Shown in pieces: positions 21,191 to 32,900 of a stretch of DNA of 64,000 nucleotides (position 1 is the stretch's first letter; each line of letters starts with the position of its first letter). The stretch spans positions 128,650,074 through 128,714,073 of the forward strand of contig CM043962.1 of the NCBI GenBank assembly GCA_014529385.2, read 5' to 3'. The notes beneath the pieces were generated by a model, which saw nothing but the letters and a program-made list of their open reading frames with translations, ran no database searches and was not told the origin of the DNA. Source of the stretch: Adiantum capillus-veneris (Eukaryota; Streptophyta; Polypodiopsida; Polypodiales; Pteridaceae). A program made the position numbers and the translations under genes.

Positions 21191-22133
21191 TCACTGTCAA
21201 GTGGGTCAAATCAATTAGTTAACATGAAGGAGGTAAAAGTTATCGAAAAGATAAAAATAAAAAGTTTTGGGAATACAAGGTGACGTCTGACGGTGGCTTG
21301 CTACGCATGGAATTTCAACTTATTTGAGCTAGGAAACCCTATGAGCAATTTATCAAGGGAGAAATTTATCCATAGAAATAGTCACCAAAGGTAAGTCCAA
21401 AACTACTTTGATGGCAATAACAAATTCATTTTGATCATTAAAGATGTTTGAAAGTGATCAAAATGAACGTTTAATGATGGACGAGTATTTATATCTCTCT
21501 GACCTTGAGAGTCCATATTTGACCTCAAATGCGCTACGAAGTGAGCAAAAATGTGGCAAGACTGAGGCTAAAGTATTACAAAAGCTTTAGAGCATTCACA
21601 CACTGCTAAGATTTGGTATAGACGGTTTTGACAAATTTTTGAGAATAAAATGACTTTAAAATGACCCTGAGATGGCATTAATATTGTTTGAGAAGCTTAT
21701 ATGAAATGAGGGGATGGAAATGAAGGTGTCAAAAGCTCAAGAAATGTCCATTGTGAAGTGAATTTCAAAAGAAAAAATTTGGGCATAATATTTGGAATTA
21801 AAACGGGTTCAAACGCGAATTGCCCAGGAAAGTCAACATGTGAAAATGACCTTATGATGAGTGCATAAGTTGCATATGATCTATTGATCACTCATGCATA
21901 GTGCAAAAGGGGAGATTGCCCCATAAAGGAACGAAATGGCCAAAAACTAGGGGCTCTTTCTAAGATTGTGTGTGTGTGTGTGTGCGCGTGTGTGTGTGGA
22001 GCATAACTAATCTCTAAAAGCATGCTTAGACTCATTGGAAATATCTCTCCAAGCTCTCTCTCTAATCTATTCTTACACTTAGTTAGTAGTTGATTTATCG
22101 CAACATGGTGGAGGGGTTTTCTCAATTCCAAAA
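21191..22133. other. No gene; (GT)n tract at 21968-21998
   Basis: Short frames only. A GT/GC alternating tract (21968-21998) is the only clear structure. Confidence 0.5.
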
Positions 22134-22583
22134 TGTTGTGAGAATCTAAATTAAATAATGGTTTTTATTTTTAATCCAACTTAGATATTTCATTGTTAAG
22201 AAATAAGATCTAATGAGTGATTGATGTGTGTTGGTATATGATTACATACAGACACGCAGTTGTTCACTTTGGGAAGTCTCTATTTCTACAATAAAGAGAA
22301 AAATTTATTTAGCTCCCATTTATCACTTAGGTCACAGGAACCCCTCTTAAACTATGCAAACTCTATTTTAAATAAAGTAGTTTACTTTTTACTTGAAGTG
22401 GAATGTACCTCTCTTTTGAGCTTGCTTTTCAAGCTAACCAATAATAGTAACTACATGCATGAGGGAGGAGCTCGCTCCTGCATAGAGGTAGATTGGACCC
22501 TGTCCGTGTAGATCGTCTTCTTCATTTTCTCTATGTGTGTTTGTGTGTAATAGTTCCATTTCTATGTATTATTGCATGCAACA
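22134..22583 (+). repeat. Candidate LTR with PBS
   Basis: The segment begins TGTTG and ends CAACA (perfect 5-bp inverted termini, TG...CA). It is followed after one base by TGGTATCAAGGC (22585-22596), which differs from the tRNA-iMet site TGGTATCAGAGC at two positions. This is what a 450-bp 5' LTR of a plus-strand element would look like. No second copy and no gag-pol follow, so it would be a truncated element. Chance agreement cannot be excluded. Confidence 0.5.
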
Positions 22584-22840
22584 ATGGTATCAAGGCACAA
22601 ATGCAACAAAAAGAGAAGTTCTAATGAGAGCAAACCGTTCTCATGAACCCCCTCTATCCAACTTAATCACTTGTGATGTCCTTGCAAGCCTACCTAATCA
22701 TTAGGACCAAGAAGACATATTTAGGAATTTTTGAAATTATTCAAGTCCCATTTTTGAAAATGGGACTTAAGGTTGCATTACTTTTTATTAAGTTTGATCT
22801 CATGGTTGTTTGCGGGGACCTTTTCTACCAATAAAAATGA

Positions 22841-23143
22841 GGTACTAGCACATGAAGAGGAAGCTCAAACTTAAGTTCAAGCCTCACTTGTTGTTGTTAT
22901 GTGGGATATTAAAAAAATAATTGAAGTTAAGTTCGAGATTCACATGCCTCGCTTATACTAGCAAGTAAACACACTCAAACTTAGTTCAAGGCACTAACAC
23001 ATGGATAAGAGTCTCAAACGTAAGTTCAAGCCTCACTTGTTGTTGCTCTGTGGGATATTAAGATGAGGGTTGAACCTAAGTTCAAACCTCACATGCCTTA
23101 CTTAAACTATCAAGTGGGTATGAGGCTTAAACCTAGTTCAATG
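22841..23143 (+). repeat. Imperfect ~150-bp tandem duplication
   Basis: Two adjacent diverged units, 22841-22989 and 22990-23143. Both run from GG(T/C)ACTA(G/A)CACATG through AAGTTCAAGCCTCACTTGTTGTTG and TGTGGGATATTAA to CTTAGTTCAA/CCTAGTTCAA. Function unknown. Confidence 0.8.
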
Positions 23144-23774
23144 CAACTCTATGTGACTAGAGGTTGGTATCATAAATTAAGCCTTAACACATAGCCATAG
23201 TCTCAACACATATCTATATTATTGTGTTTGTGTATATACAATGACAAAATTGGAAACGTGACTTTAACCTTGTTGATAAGGAAGAACAATTTTTAATGTA
23301 TAGCACTTCCATCAAACATTGCACTATCAAAATAATATATTGTCAGCAAAATTCAAGACATTTTGAAGAGATGCCAATGGAATCAAAAGAATCATCAAAG
23401 AGCATAGTGCTAAGAAACTCGGATAACAAATGAGCAACAAAAATGGACTTGTTCACAAGCCCTAACTAAAGCAATTCTCATGTTGAGGGCATCCCAAATT
23501 AGGATGGTATTTAGGAACACCAAGATAACAAATGAAGAACAAAAAGATATTAACACGTACTCTTAGTTATGTATGCAATTCATATTTACAACAAGATAAA
23601 TGTGAGCTTGGTAGAAAATATCAAGGGGCTAACCCGGTACATATGTTTCCTTAAAAATTGTGTTTCCTCTTGTACATGCTATGTTTCTCTATTGCAAGTG
23701 GATTCATTTACCAGAGTGCTACTTTCTAGCTCTTCACTTGGTAGCTTCCATAATTTTAGGAAAATAACGTTCAT

Positions 23775-24000
23775 GCATGTTCCACTTATGTGTGGGTGGA
23801 GAGCATCTCTTTAATCACAAAGGCAGGGACTCTCTTATGGAGAGCATGATCATGTTTGCTATTCCAACTGAAGAATATGTAAATGTAGGCTACCTCCATT
23901 AGATTATTTTCATGGTTATGATACCCTTTGATTATGTTCTATATCTTAAATATTCGCTGAACAATATAAAAATGCATCACTATCTAGTTGATCAAAGAGG
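23775..24000. repeat. Dispersed repeat X, copy 1
   Basis: Resembles 42085-42300. Shared wording includes GGAG(A/G)GCATCTCTTT(A/G)ATCAC, AGCATG-TC-TG(C/T)TTGC and TTTCATGG. Here it lies just left of the LTR-like repeat Y; at the other copy it lies just right of it. Confidence 0.5.
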
Positions 24001-24007
24001 ATAGGAT

Positions 24008-24369
24008 TGGACGATTATAGCCGCAAGCTTTTGTATTTTATTAATAAGCAAGTGTATATGTAATTATGAGTCAGATCTAGTGGGACTATAAGCTTCCAGA
24101 TTGTACTACTTAATCTTTAGGCTAAGATAGAATGGCACATCTTTGTATTTTTGACCTAAATCCTTATGGCAAGGTATAAAAGCCAACTTTTGTATTATTT
24201 TTGTAAGTTTGGATAGTGAAGCTACGTGTGTTTACAGGGAGCTCGGTGTAATCTCCCTCTTTCTTGTGAAGCCTGTACTTTCTTGTGAATGGTTTGTTTG
24301 GAGTGTCGTTAGTTCCATTGCGTTCACGGGTGAAAGCTCTACGCGGCATTGTAAGTTTTCCACAATGAA
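24008..24369 (+). repeat. LTR-like repeat Y, copy 1 (5' side of gypsy-A)
   Basis: Clearly similar to 41644-42015 over its full length, including GTAATTATGAGTCA, AGGCTAAGATAGA, a TATA box (GGTATAAAA near 24172) and TGTAATCTCCCTCTTTCTT. Spacing and TATA box suggest the U3-R part of an LTR of a Tat/Athila-like gypsy element. The left boundary is not clear. Confidence 0.65.
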
Positions 24370-24877
24370 TCTATGATTTTGTTGTGTCTAGCCTCTTTCT
24401 AAATCTGCTTATAACTCACATTTCATGTATCAAAATTGCATTTTATGCATAGGAGGGGTGTTGGGGCATCATTGCTAAGCTAGTAGGTGCATTTGAAACC
24501 AAAAATAGTTAGGTCAAATTTGGCCTGCTAGTATTAATTGCATTTTTGGCAAGTTGTCGAAAGTGGGATTTGAGACCTTAGGCACACTCCTTTAGAGTTT
24601 TCCCATCCTTTCTATGAGTTTGGTTGCTTTTGGACTTCGTTCTTTGTGAAATGATGAGATTTACTTGTGGTGTCGTGACTAGTTTTTGTTTCCTAACATG
24701 CGGTTGAGTGATGTTTGAGTAAGTAGGGATGGAATGTGTTTTCCAAGAGAGTGACAATCTCTTGTAACCTCCATGCACTAGTCGGATTAGCTCCATCCCA
24801 CGGTATGTCATTTATGTCCTTCATTTTCACTATCTCTAAAATAAGATAGTTGGGTTTGGCAAGCCGGGGGCCCAACA
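24370..24877 (+). repeat. Probable 3' portion of gypsy-A 5' LTR
   Basis: Ends CCCAACA at 24877, three bases before a tRNA-Asp-like primer site. The LTR end is thus supported, although the matching part of the right LTR is missing. An internal TGTTGGGG at 24459 mirrors the end CCCAACA and could be the true LTR start (a 419-bp LTR). In that case repeat Y would belong to another element. Confidence 0.45.
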
Positions 24878-24880
24878 TTT

Positions 24881-24898
24881 TAGCACCGTTGCCAAGGA
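24881..24898 (+). promoter_or_regulatory. Degenerate tRNA-Asp-type primer-binding site of gypsy-A
   Basis: TAGCACCGTTGCCAAGGA compared with the TGGCGCCGTTGCCGGGGA used by Athila/Tat/Ogre-type gypsy elements: 14 of 18 match, the differences being G to A changes. Placed three bases after the CAACA LTR end. Confidence 0.65.
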
Positions 24899-25558
24899 CA
24901 AGGTAATCTAAACTAGAGAAAAGCTCGGAGTTCTAGTAACATTGTCCAAAGACTTCCTCTATGTTTACCTAGAGTCAAAAACCATCATTTAGAAACAACA
25001 TGACTGAGGTGTGTCTACTTCAGCTTTGTAGAGGTGTCTTGGGAGTAGTTGTGCTCTCAAAGAAACTTTTAGGCTTAGATTTGGTTTGTCTTTGAGTGGT
25101 TGACGCATTAGACTATATCAGAGTCTGAAGGTTGATGCTCATTTCATTATGAAAACAAGAAAAAACCCAGTGGACACTTTCCACTACCCATTGCCGATTT
25201 GACTAGGAGTAGGGTAAGTAGATATCTAGGTGGATTTCCGACCTATCTCACCACATGATGTGTCATCAGTGAGTCTCTTGGGAAAGTTTCAAAAATTCCA
25301 TGATTGAACCCTTCATAGGTAAGCCACGTAAACCAAAAAGATTAACATATTAGATCACGAGTAGTCTTGGGAAAGCAATGGGAAAGTTTTGGTAAACTAA
25401 AAACCAACTTTAGGAGAAGATTTCAAGATTTGACCAAAACGTAGATTATTATCTCCTTGGTGGTTCATGCTTGTTAATTTAAGTTTTCTTGACCAAAAGC
25501 ATTTGAGATGCTCTGTTTGAAACCTGAATGATGTCAAAGGAATTATATGTAGTCTAGG

Positions 25559-25582
25559 AGATATTAATCACAATAAATATCT
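25559..25582. repeat. Single decayed palindrome in gypsy-A leader
   Basis: 24 bases with half-site AGATATTAATC..., matching the palindrome at 37626 except at three positions (two of them G to A in the CGCG core). Shows the same motif occurs in the 5' leader and in the 3' region. Confidence 0.7.
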
Positions 25583-25788
25583 TTGGCTCAAGCAAGTAGC
25601 TTCAGCTCCACCAACACTCTACCAGGTAAAGACCAAACCTTTTTGCAAGGAGTATAAGAACTTGGGGTTCAATTGAATGTGAGTTTTTATACTGACAACA
25701 TCTTTATCTTGACAACAAAAAATCAATAGGTGAGTAATTCAAAATGAATCCAAATTGGGCAAGACTCTGGAACGGGCTTTAAAATTCT

Positions 25789-26226
25789 TTGTTTTGCAAT
25801 TATGTGTCACAAAAAGTAGAAAAAAGGAGAACAGAGCAGTCAAGATTATCAAAAGCTCGAACACTGTGTATACTACCTTCATATCTGGGTGAAAATGAAG
25901 AAAAATCATTGGTGTGTAAAACGTCAAAACTGAACAGACCCAAGCAAGCTTTGGACGTGGTAAACTTGCAGTCTATTATGTCGACTCCTATTCAATGCAT
26001 AATCACATTAGGTGAGTTGTTCAAGATACAACCATATTTGTGGAAGGATCTGCAAGGTACCATAGGAAAGATAGACTTAAAGAGAGTAACCCTAGAAAAC
26101 TTGGAGCAATTGCAGAACGAGGAGTTGCGGGCTAAAATTGTCAAATCCATGCCCATGAACAAAGTTGGGGATTACTGTGAGGGAACGAGGGAAGCACGAC
26201 CCTTTTGGTACTGTACAATGATGTAA
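25789..26226 (+). pseudogene. Gypsy-A gag/protease linker region
   Basis: A 145-codon frame without a clear catalytic motif. It ends in a segment with NKVGDYCEGTREA, and the same wording (NKVGDYCEG) stands directly before the protease in gypsy-C (near 49605-49640). It is therefore the normal upstream neighbour of the protease in this element family. No folded domain recognised. Confidence 0.6.
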
Positions 26227-26705
26227 CAACCATGGCTATTTTGAACAATGGAGCAGGCATTGCCATAGCAACAAAAGCTATTTGGGAAGCCTGCGAAAAA
26301 CTAGCAATTAGACAGACACAAGTGAAAGTGCAACTAGTAGATGGGCATATTGAGAAACCAATGGGCTTACTGGAAAATGTAATAGTCAGCTCCTGTGGAA
26401 TTAACTACCAACACACTTTTGGCATTGTAAATTTTGGGAAAATACTCAATTACAAAATCATCTTAGGAAGGCCTTTCATGAGACAAATACAATTGATCCA
26501 AGATTGGGGGAATGATTACCTTTACTTAAAACAAGTTGGATCAATTACTCGAGTAAATTTAAAGGATCATTATTACAAGGATATCTTGAGAACACCTATC
26601 CAAGAGTTGGATTTGAAAACCTCAATGAAAACTAAACTACCATCATGGATACGTAAAGACACTCCAATTTGGATGTGTGGAGCTTCTGAGTGTGGTGTTT
26701 TATGA
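26205..26705 (+). pseudogene. Gypsy-A aspartic protease, active site mutated
   Basis: Retropepsin-like: LNNGAGIAIATKAIWEA near 26230-26280, later YKIILGRPFMRQ (the 'ILGRP' motif). In gypsy-C the same place reads LDSGAGIAIATKAMWE, so here the catalytic Asp and the next residue became Asn-Asn. Downstream wording (RVNLKDHYY, then acidic stretches) is also parallel in gypsy-C. A catalytically dead protease fragment. Confidence 0.8.
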
Positions 26706-26905
26706 GTATTTTACGGAGAGAAGATTGCATATTAGATTGAGAGGTCAACGATGGTGAATAGGTACCTAAACCATTTCCTGAGCATCTGTTTGAAACATCT
26801 GAGTGAGTGGTATCAAATTCTGGCTACTATGGATGTATGTGTTAATGAATCTACACCCACACAATTTTGTGATGAGGGGGTTACGACATAGTTCCTCTCT
26901 AGATA

Positions 26906-27471
26906 GTGACTATGGAATCGATTAAGGAGGAGCATGTTTTCTCTAATCATTATTATGATGCCACAGATGAGTTAGAGGAGGAGACGCTCACAACAGAGGA
27001 AACGGATTTTGAAAAAGAACATGTAAGGGAGAAACGGCTACTCAGGGGAAGAGAAGAAAAGTTTTTTGAGTTTTCACATCAACATCGTAGATGCCAACAA
27101 AGGTATCGCAACAAATGACAAAATAACATGAAAAGAAAGCAGTTGAAACCAACGATGGGAGAACAAAACTCAATTCTTGGTGATGATAGATGCATCAGAT
27201 TGTATCAAGGACAAAATAACAGAGAGATATCTAGCCATGAAAACGATGGGTCAACACCAAAACAAAACAAAAATTGGATAAGTCTGATAAGACTAAGGGG
27301 AAAGAATCTCCAATGATTATAAACAATTTCAATTCAAAGTATAAAGAGTTGAAACGGACCTTGAAGGAGGTCTGGACTACTGAAACGGAGTCCGATAGTG
27401 ACAAATCAGGAGCAATCAGTGTTCCTTCGCACTACAAAAATACACTTTGCAAGATCAACAGATCATTATAG
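26906..27471 (+). pseudogene. Gypsy-A linker between protease and RT
   Basis: Three overlapping short frames rich in Glu, Lys and Gln (SIKEEHVFSNHYYDATDELEE, then basic stretches). Low-complexity linkers of this kind precede RT in the family; gypsy-C has the corresponding wording around 50300-50950. No catalytic motif. Confidence 0.5.
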
Positions 27472-27510
27472 AGCAACCATTGCGACAACCAGCAGAACCA
27501 AAAAGATCTT

Positions 27511-28104
27511 ATGAGGGAAAACACCAAATGGATTGATCTAGGAGAGCCGGGAGAGGACTCAAAACGAGAGTGTATAGCTATAGATTTTTCTCAAGAGGAG
27601 GAAGAAATTCTCATTCGGATGTTAAAAGAGTATAGGGACGTTTTTGCTTGGTCCTATAAAGATCTCAAGGGGGTGGATCCTAAAATATGTCAGCATACTA
27701 TCCCTATGAGAGATGATGTTAAGCTAAGCAGACAACGACCATACATCTACAATGAGACCTTTGCTAAGAAAATCAAGGAAGAGATTGATAAGTTCAAGGA
27801 AGCCAAGTTCATCTATGAAATAGAACATAGTGATTGGGTATCACCTACTACGGTAGTGCCAAAAAAGAATGGCAAACTCAGAGTGTGTGTGAACCTCAAT
27901 AAGGTGAACACAGCTACCATACGAGATAACTATCCTCTTCCTATCATGGATCATGTTCTAAAACGAGTAGCTGGGAAAGAGGCTTATAGCTTCTTGGATA
28001 GCTCATACAACAGTAGTAGGACTCCACTTTGCAAAAGACCAAACCTTATGACGATTAACCTGGATAGGGGTCTATTGGCCTATGATGAGGAAAGATGTTC
28101 ATGA
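27511..28104 (+). pseudogene. Gypsy-A reverse transcriptase, fingers only
   Basis: Begins with the pre-RT motif (EYRDVFAWSYKDLKGVDPKICQH). The fingers follow: SPTTVVPKKNGKLRVCVNLNKVN, where the usual Asp of 'CVDYR' is Asn, then NYPLPIMDHVLKRVAG and YSFLD. After about 28015 similarity stops abruptly. The next codons belong to the integrase zinc region, so the RT palm (DD box), thumb and RNase H are deleted. Confidence 0.9.
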
Positions 28105-28516
28105 TTATGTAAAGAACTGTTCTTAGTGTAAGGAAAATACTGTCGTACCTCATGTCACGTTATTGCAGATCTTTGTGACACCACAATGGAGTAGATATCT
28201 GGTAGAATATCAAAACCAATAGGACATTCCCTGAAGATATGAGTAAGAGAAGACAAAGATGAATCAAAGCAGAAGCAACCAACTGCGTGATGATTGAACG
28301 TCGACTCTATCAAGGAGGAAAGGACCAACATCTCAAACTATGTGCCAATGAGGATGAAAATACCTTCCTAACTTGGAATAAGCGCATACAGGTCTCCCAA
28401 GAGGTGTATTGATGGATGAAATTTGGTGGCGAATTCCGTTTGCTGATGTAAAAGAATTTGTTCAACGATGTGATTCATGTCAACGAGCAAAGATGCCAAC
28501 AAGAATTGACAGCATG
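28040..28516 (+). pseudogene. Gypsy-A integrase zinc-binding region, cut by copia-B
   Basis: Broken frames show YWPMMRKDVHDYVKNCSQCKEN near 28065-28130. A stretch with SRYLVEYQN and later LYQGGKDQHLKLCANEDE follows, and then DVKEFVQRCDSCQRAKMPT near 28446-28505. Both zinc-like CxxC ends follow a 'YWP/WW' type lead. The reading stops at the copia-B LTR and resumes at 34046. Confidence 0.75.
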
Positions 28517-28767
28517 TGCTAGGTTTAATGGGCCATGTGGCCGACGCTACTAACCCTAAGTGTACATCTATACACTTGTGTGAGGAGCCACTAACACTAA
28601 GTACAATGTGTATTGTGTCTTAGTGCATAAGATAGAGAAGAAAGAAAGGGGGACATACAGTACGTGTTAGCTCTCCCCTTCCAACCTGTGTGTGTGGCTA
28701 TGGTGGAGCGTGTGTGAGTGTGTGTTTCTTCTTCTGCTTCCGCTATGCTCCCGGCTCCTCCCCTTCA
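28517..28767 (+). repeat. copia-B 5' LTR
   Basis: Begins TGCTAGGTTTAATG and ends CCCCTTCA. Pairs with 33780-34040 over its full length, with a few small indels and substitutions (e.g. loss of about 10 bases near 28545). Short LTR, ~251 bp. Confidence 0.93.
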
Positions 28768-28769
28768 TC

Positions 28770-28780
28770 TGGTACCAGAG
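28770..28780 (+). promoter_or_regulatory. copia-B primer-binding site
   Basis: TGGTACCAGAG, one change from the tRNA-iMet site TGGTATCAGAG, two bases after the LTR end. Confidence 0.85.
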
Positions 28781-29900
28781 TCATTTCATTCTCAAAATCG
28801 TTTTCGAGCGCGCACACTTTTAAGAGTGCAAACAGGGTTCCGATTTTGGCATCGGTAAATTCAGCATTCTGAGAGCGTTTCCAACAAGTGTCCTGAGGTG
28901 TCCTTGGGTTTTACCCCCCTTTCAAAGCCATTCGAGCCATCAAAAACCCCATTCCAGCTACGGTTCAGGAGCTGAAATCCCTCTTTTGGTAGTTTGTGCT
29001 GCAGAGCTTCCATAACCGTTACAGGTATCATTGTTGCAGTCTCTTGCATATACGAGAGCCCACGGCTCATTCGGGAGTGTGTAGCCTCTTTTGGAGTGGC
29101 CTCATACACATATATAGAGTGGGAGTTTGATGACATTGTCTTCTTCAACTACAGGTACAAATACAGGTACAGGTACATGTACAGGGACATAGAGCGGCTT
29201 GGTTAGCTTTCTCTATGCTTCTTGACCTCGATCTCAGCTTCAGTGCTACGACATCATCATTGACTCACAGGCTACAAGTTTCGTGCTTGCAATATTATGG
29301 TTCCAGTGGGAGCAGCTTTTTATGCGTACATGCATACGTTGGCACTTTTGATTGTGTTTGAGCTCTTTTGAGAGCAGTTTGACTCCCAGCAGGGATATTT
29401 CTTTGCATGCACATGCTTTTGGCGTTTATTTGAGCGTCGTGACAGACTTTTACGTCTTTGTGGATACTGCCATTGTGCGCTTTTGTGGAGCCATCTTTTG
29501 GCTAGTACGGCAGTCCCGACCATTTCTGAGACTTGGCTATACGTTTTGCTGCATAACCTACATTGTTGAGGGTCGATAGTGTGAGGTTTTCATTGAGCTG
29601 GGGTATTCTCAAATGTGGAGATACCTTCGATGATACAGGTAGCTAGAGCATCCCTTACGAGGCCTTGCCATAGGACATGTATAGAGTGGTATAGGTGCTT
29701 TTGACACCGAGTTGGCGATCTATGGTCAATTTGATAGTTTATGCACCTTAGTTAATCTCTATACAGTGTGCTTTGAGAGGCATTGCCCTCTTTTATGCTT
29801 TATACTTGGTCATTTTGTCTCGTATTTTGGTTGACATAGTCCCAAATACAAAGGAGACTATGCCGAAATTTTCCCATAATCTTTTGGTAGTTTTGTCACC
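28781..29900 (+). other. copia-B leader, non-coding
   Basis: About 1.1 kb between PBS and gag. Holds a short imperfect hexanucleotide repeat (ACAGGT units, 29150-29190). No ORF with similarity. Confidence 0.6.
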
Positions 29901-32900
29901 ATGTCTACTAGCAAAGACCGTGACATTTATGACATAAAGAAGTTTGATGGCACTAATTTTCAGCTTTGGAAGAACCAAATGCATGATGTGCTTGTTCAAA
30001 AGAAGCTAAAGTTGCCTATTGCCTATGCGGCTAGAACTGAAGATATGCACACAACTCAGTTTCAGTGGGAGGAGCTTGATGAGCTATGCAAGTCTACGAT
30101 TAGACTGCACCTTGGTTCTGTTTTTTATTCTGTTTTTGATCAGATTCGTGCATAGCGCATGACCATTGATGATGAGATGAAAGCAATCTTTTTTCTTTGT
30201 TCGTTGCCACCCTCTTGGGATATCTTTTCCACCGGTTTTAGTAACTCTGCTCCTAATGATACGCTAAAGTACGATTATGTTACTAGTGCACTTTTGTCAG
30301 AGGAGATGTGTCGGAAGACCATGACTAGCTCGCATGATGGGGAAGCTCATATGTGCAAAGGGATGATAAGCAACGTAAGGGTCGTTCTTCACAACGTGAG
30401 TCCAAGAAAGAGGGCAATAGAGATGCATCAAAGGGTAGATCAAAGTCTCGTGGTCGCCGCAATGTTCAATACCATTATTGTGATAAGTTTGGTCACATAA
30501 AGAAGGATTGTTATGCTTAGAAGTGTGACAAAGAGAAGGGCAAAGGTAAAGGCAAAGATCATGATGATAAAGAGGAGAAACCAACGAGTTCGGTTAAGAT
30601 TGAAGAATCGAACATAGTTCAGGATGACAGTGATGCGCAAGACATTGATATGTTGACTGAAAATAATGATGTCTTTTATGATGCACGGGAAACTCTATCT
30701 TTGCAGAGTTCTATGCCACCTGAACTCCTCGCTAGTGGTGAAGTATCCCATGCATGGATTCTTGATTCGAGTGCTTCGTTGCATGTCACACCTCATAGGC
30801 ATTGTAAACATACGAGGAAACCATTGGCTCTCTTACACTTGGTGATAGTTACATTATTGGCGTAGGTGATATTGCCATGGTTATGGAACATGGGGTGAAG
30901 TTGATATATCATCCATTATGTGCATTATGTTCTAGCCTTGACATGCAATCTGATTTTGGTTGGACGTCTTGATGACTTGGGTTACAAAGTCACTTTTCAT
31001 CAATAGTCTTGGCGTGTTGCAAAGGGTCATCTTATAATAGCACATGGTTCTAAAATTGGTTCACTTTATCCTCTTTATGTATGTGATAAAAACAACGTTC
31101 TTTCTATAACCGAGTTGCCAACCGTTGCTTTGCAGCATAGCCGGTCAAGATATATGTCAAAGAAAGAAATGGAGACACTCTCTTGTTTGGGCTACTTACC
31201 GTCTTTGTCATTTTTTAATTTTTCCTTTTGTGAGCATTGTCAATATGGAAATCAAACACAGACACATCGTACACATTCTTTTGACAAAGAAAGAAAACCC
31301 TTAGAGCTTGTGCACAGTGATTTATGTGGGACTATGCCTTCTAAGTCCCATGGTGGTGCATCCTATTATGTTACATTCATTGACGATGTAACACGGCATG
31401 TTTGAGTTTATGCCATGAAGTCTAAAGATGAGACCTTTTCTTGCTTCAAGAAGTTCTTATCTAGTGTTGAAACTCAGTCTGAACATAAGTTGAAAGCTTT
31501 GCGCTCAGACAATGGTGGAGAATATGTCTCCAAAGATTTTACAGACTTCTGTTCAAGTAGGGGAATTAAGCGTGAGTTTGCAGCTCCTTATATCCTGCAC
31601 AAAATAGTGTTGCGGAGCGAATGAATAGGACCATCCAAGAGCGCATTATGTCTATGCTATCACATGCTAATTTACCGTAAGCATTTTGGGCTGAAGCATT
31701 ATATACACAGACATGTACTTGATCAATAGATCACCACATGCTTCATTATAGTTTCGTATACCTTTGGAGTTATGGTCATGACATAAATTGTCTTATGGAA
31801 AACTCCGCACATTTGGCTGTGAAGCTTATGCACATGTACCCAAGGAGCTGCATGCTAAGCTAGATCCTAAGTCCAGGAAATGTATTTTTATTGGCTATGG
31901 TGTAGATGGTCAATTTGGCTATCGTTTATGCAATCCGGAAAGTCGATCAGTGATTTGTAGCAGTGATGTTGTCTTTCATGAGACTAAGATGCATAGACAG
32001 CCAGTGAAAGAGGTTGAATTTCGGAAAGTGACATTTTTCGATTTATCACCTCCTGTCCAGACAGCTCCCGAGCCACTTACTACATAGGCTAGTACGAGTT
32101 CTAATCAATCGAGGACATCTCAAAGAGTCTCACATCCACCATAACATTTTGTTCCAGGCGTGGATTTTATTTCGCTGACAGATAGTGGTGAGCCTTCTTG
32201 TTACAAAGGGGCTATGTTAGCCAGTGATAAGGTTCAGTGGGAACATGCTATGAAGAGGGAGTTGTCCAGTACTGCAAAGAACAAAACATGGAAACTTGTT
32301 CCATTGCAAAAAGGTAGGAAAGCATTGCCTTGTAAATGGGTTTACAAGAAGAAGATTGACAATTACAAAGCTTGTTTAGTGGCCAAAGGTTTCAAGCAAG
32401 AATATGGTGTCGATTTCCACGAAATCTTTTCTCCATTGGTCAAGATGACCACACCGAGAATGTTGCTTGCTTTGGTTGCCACTGAAGATATAGAGTTTAA
32501 CCAAATGGATGTCATTACAACTTTATTACATGGTGATCTTGAGGAAGAGATTTATATGTAGCAACCAGAAGGGTTTGTGCTAAAGGACAAGGAACATTTG
32601 GTTTGTAAACTTTTGAAAAGTCTCTATGGATTGAAGCAATCATCCAGAGAATGGTATCAAAAGTTTGATGCATTTATGCATTCCCTAGGATATAAGCGCA
32701 GTAATGAGGATCCATGTTTTTATGTGAAAAGACAACCAAATGGACAACTTATTATGCTTATCCTTTATGTGGATGACATGCTTATTGCTCGTCATTTCAA
32801 GAAGGACATTGCTGACTTGAAAACCAAGTTGAAAATTCATTTTGACATGAAAGATTTGGGTGAAGCCAATCATATTTTGGGTATGCACATTACTCGTGAT

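Noticed and set aside
24459-24877. TGTTGGGG...CCCAACA as a certain stand-alone 419-bp LTR
   Set aside because: Termini mirror each other well, but no second copy was found and no TATA box is inside. Kept only as an alternative boundary.
29150-29190. ACAGGT hexanucleotide repeat as telomere or coding repeat
   Set aside because: Only about five imperfect units, not the plant telomere unit, and located in the copia-B leader.
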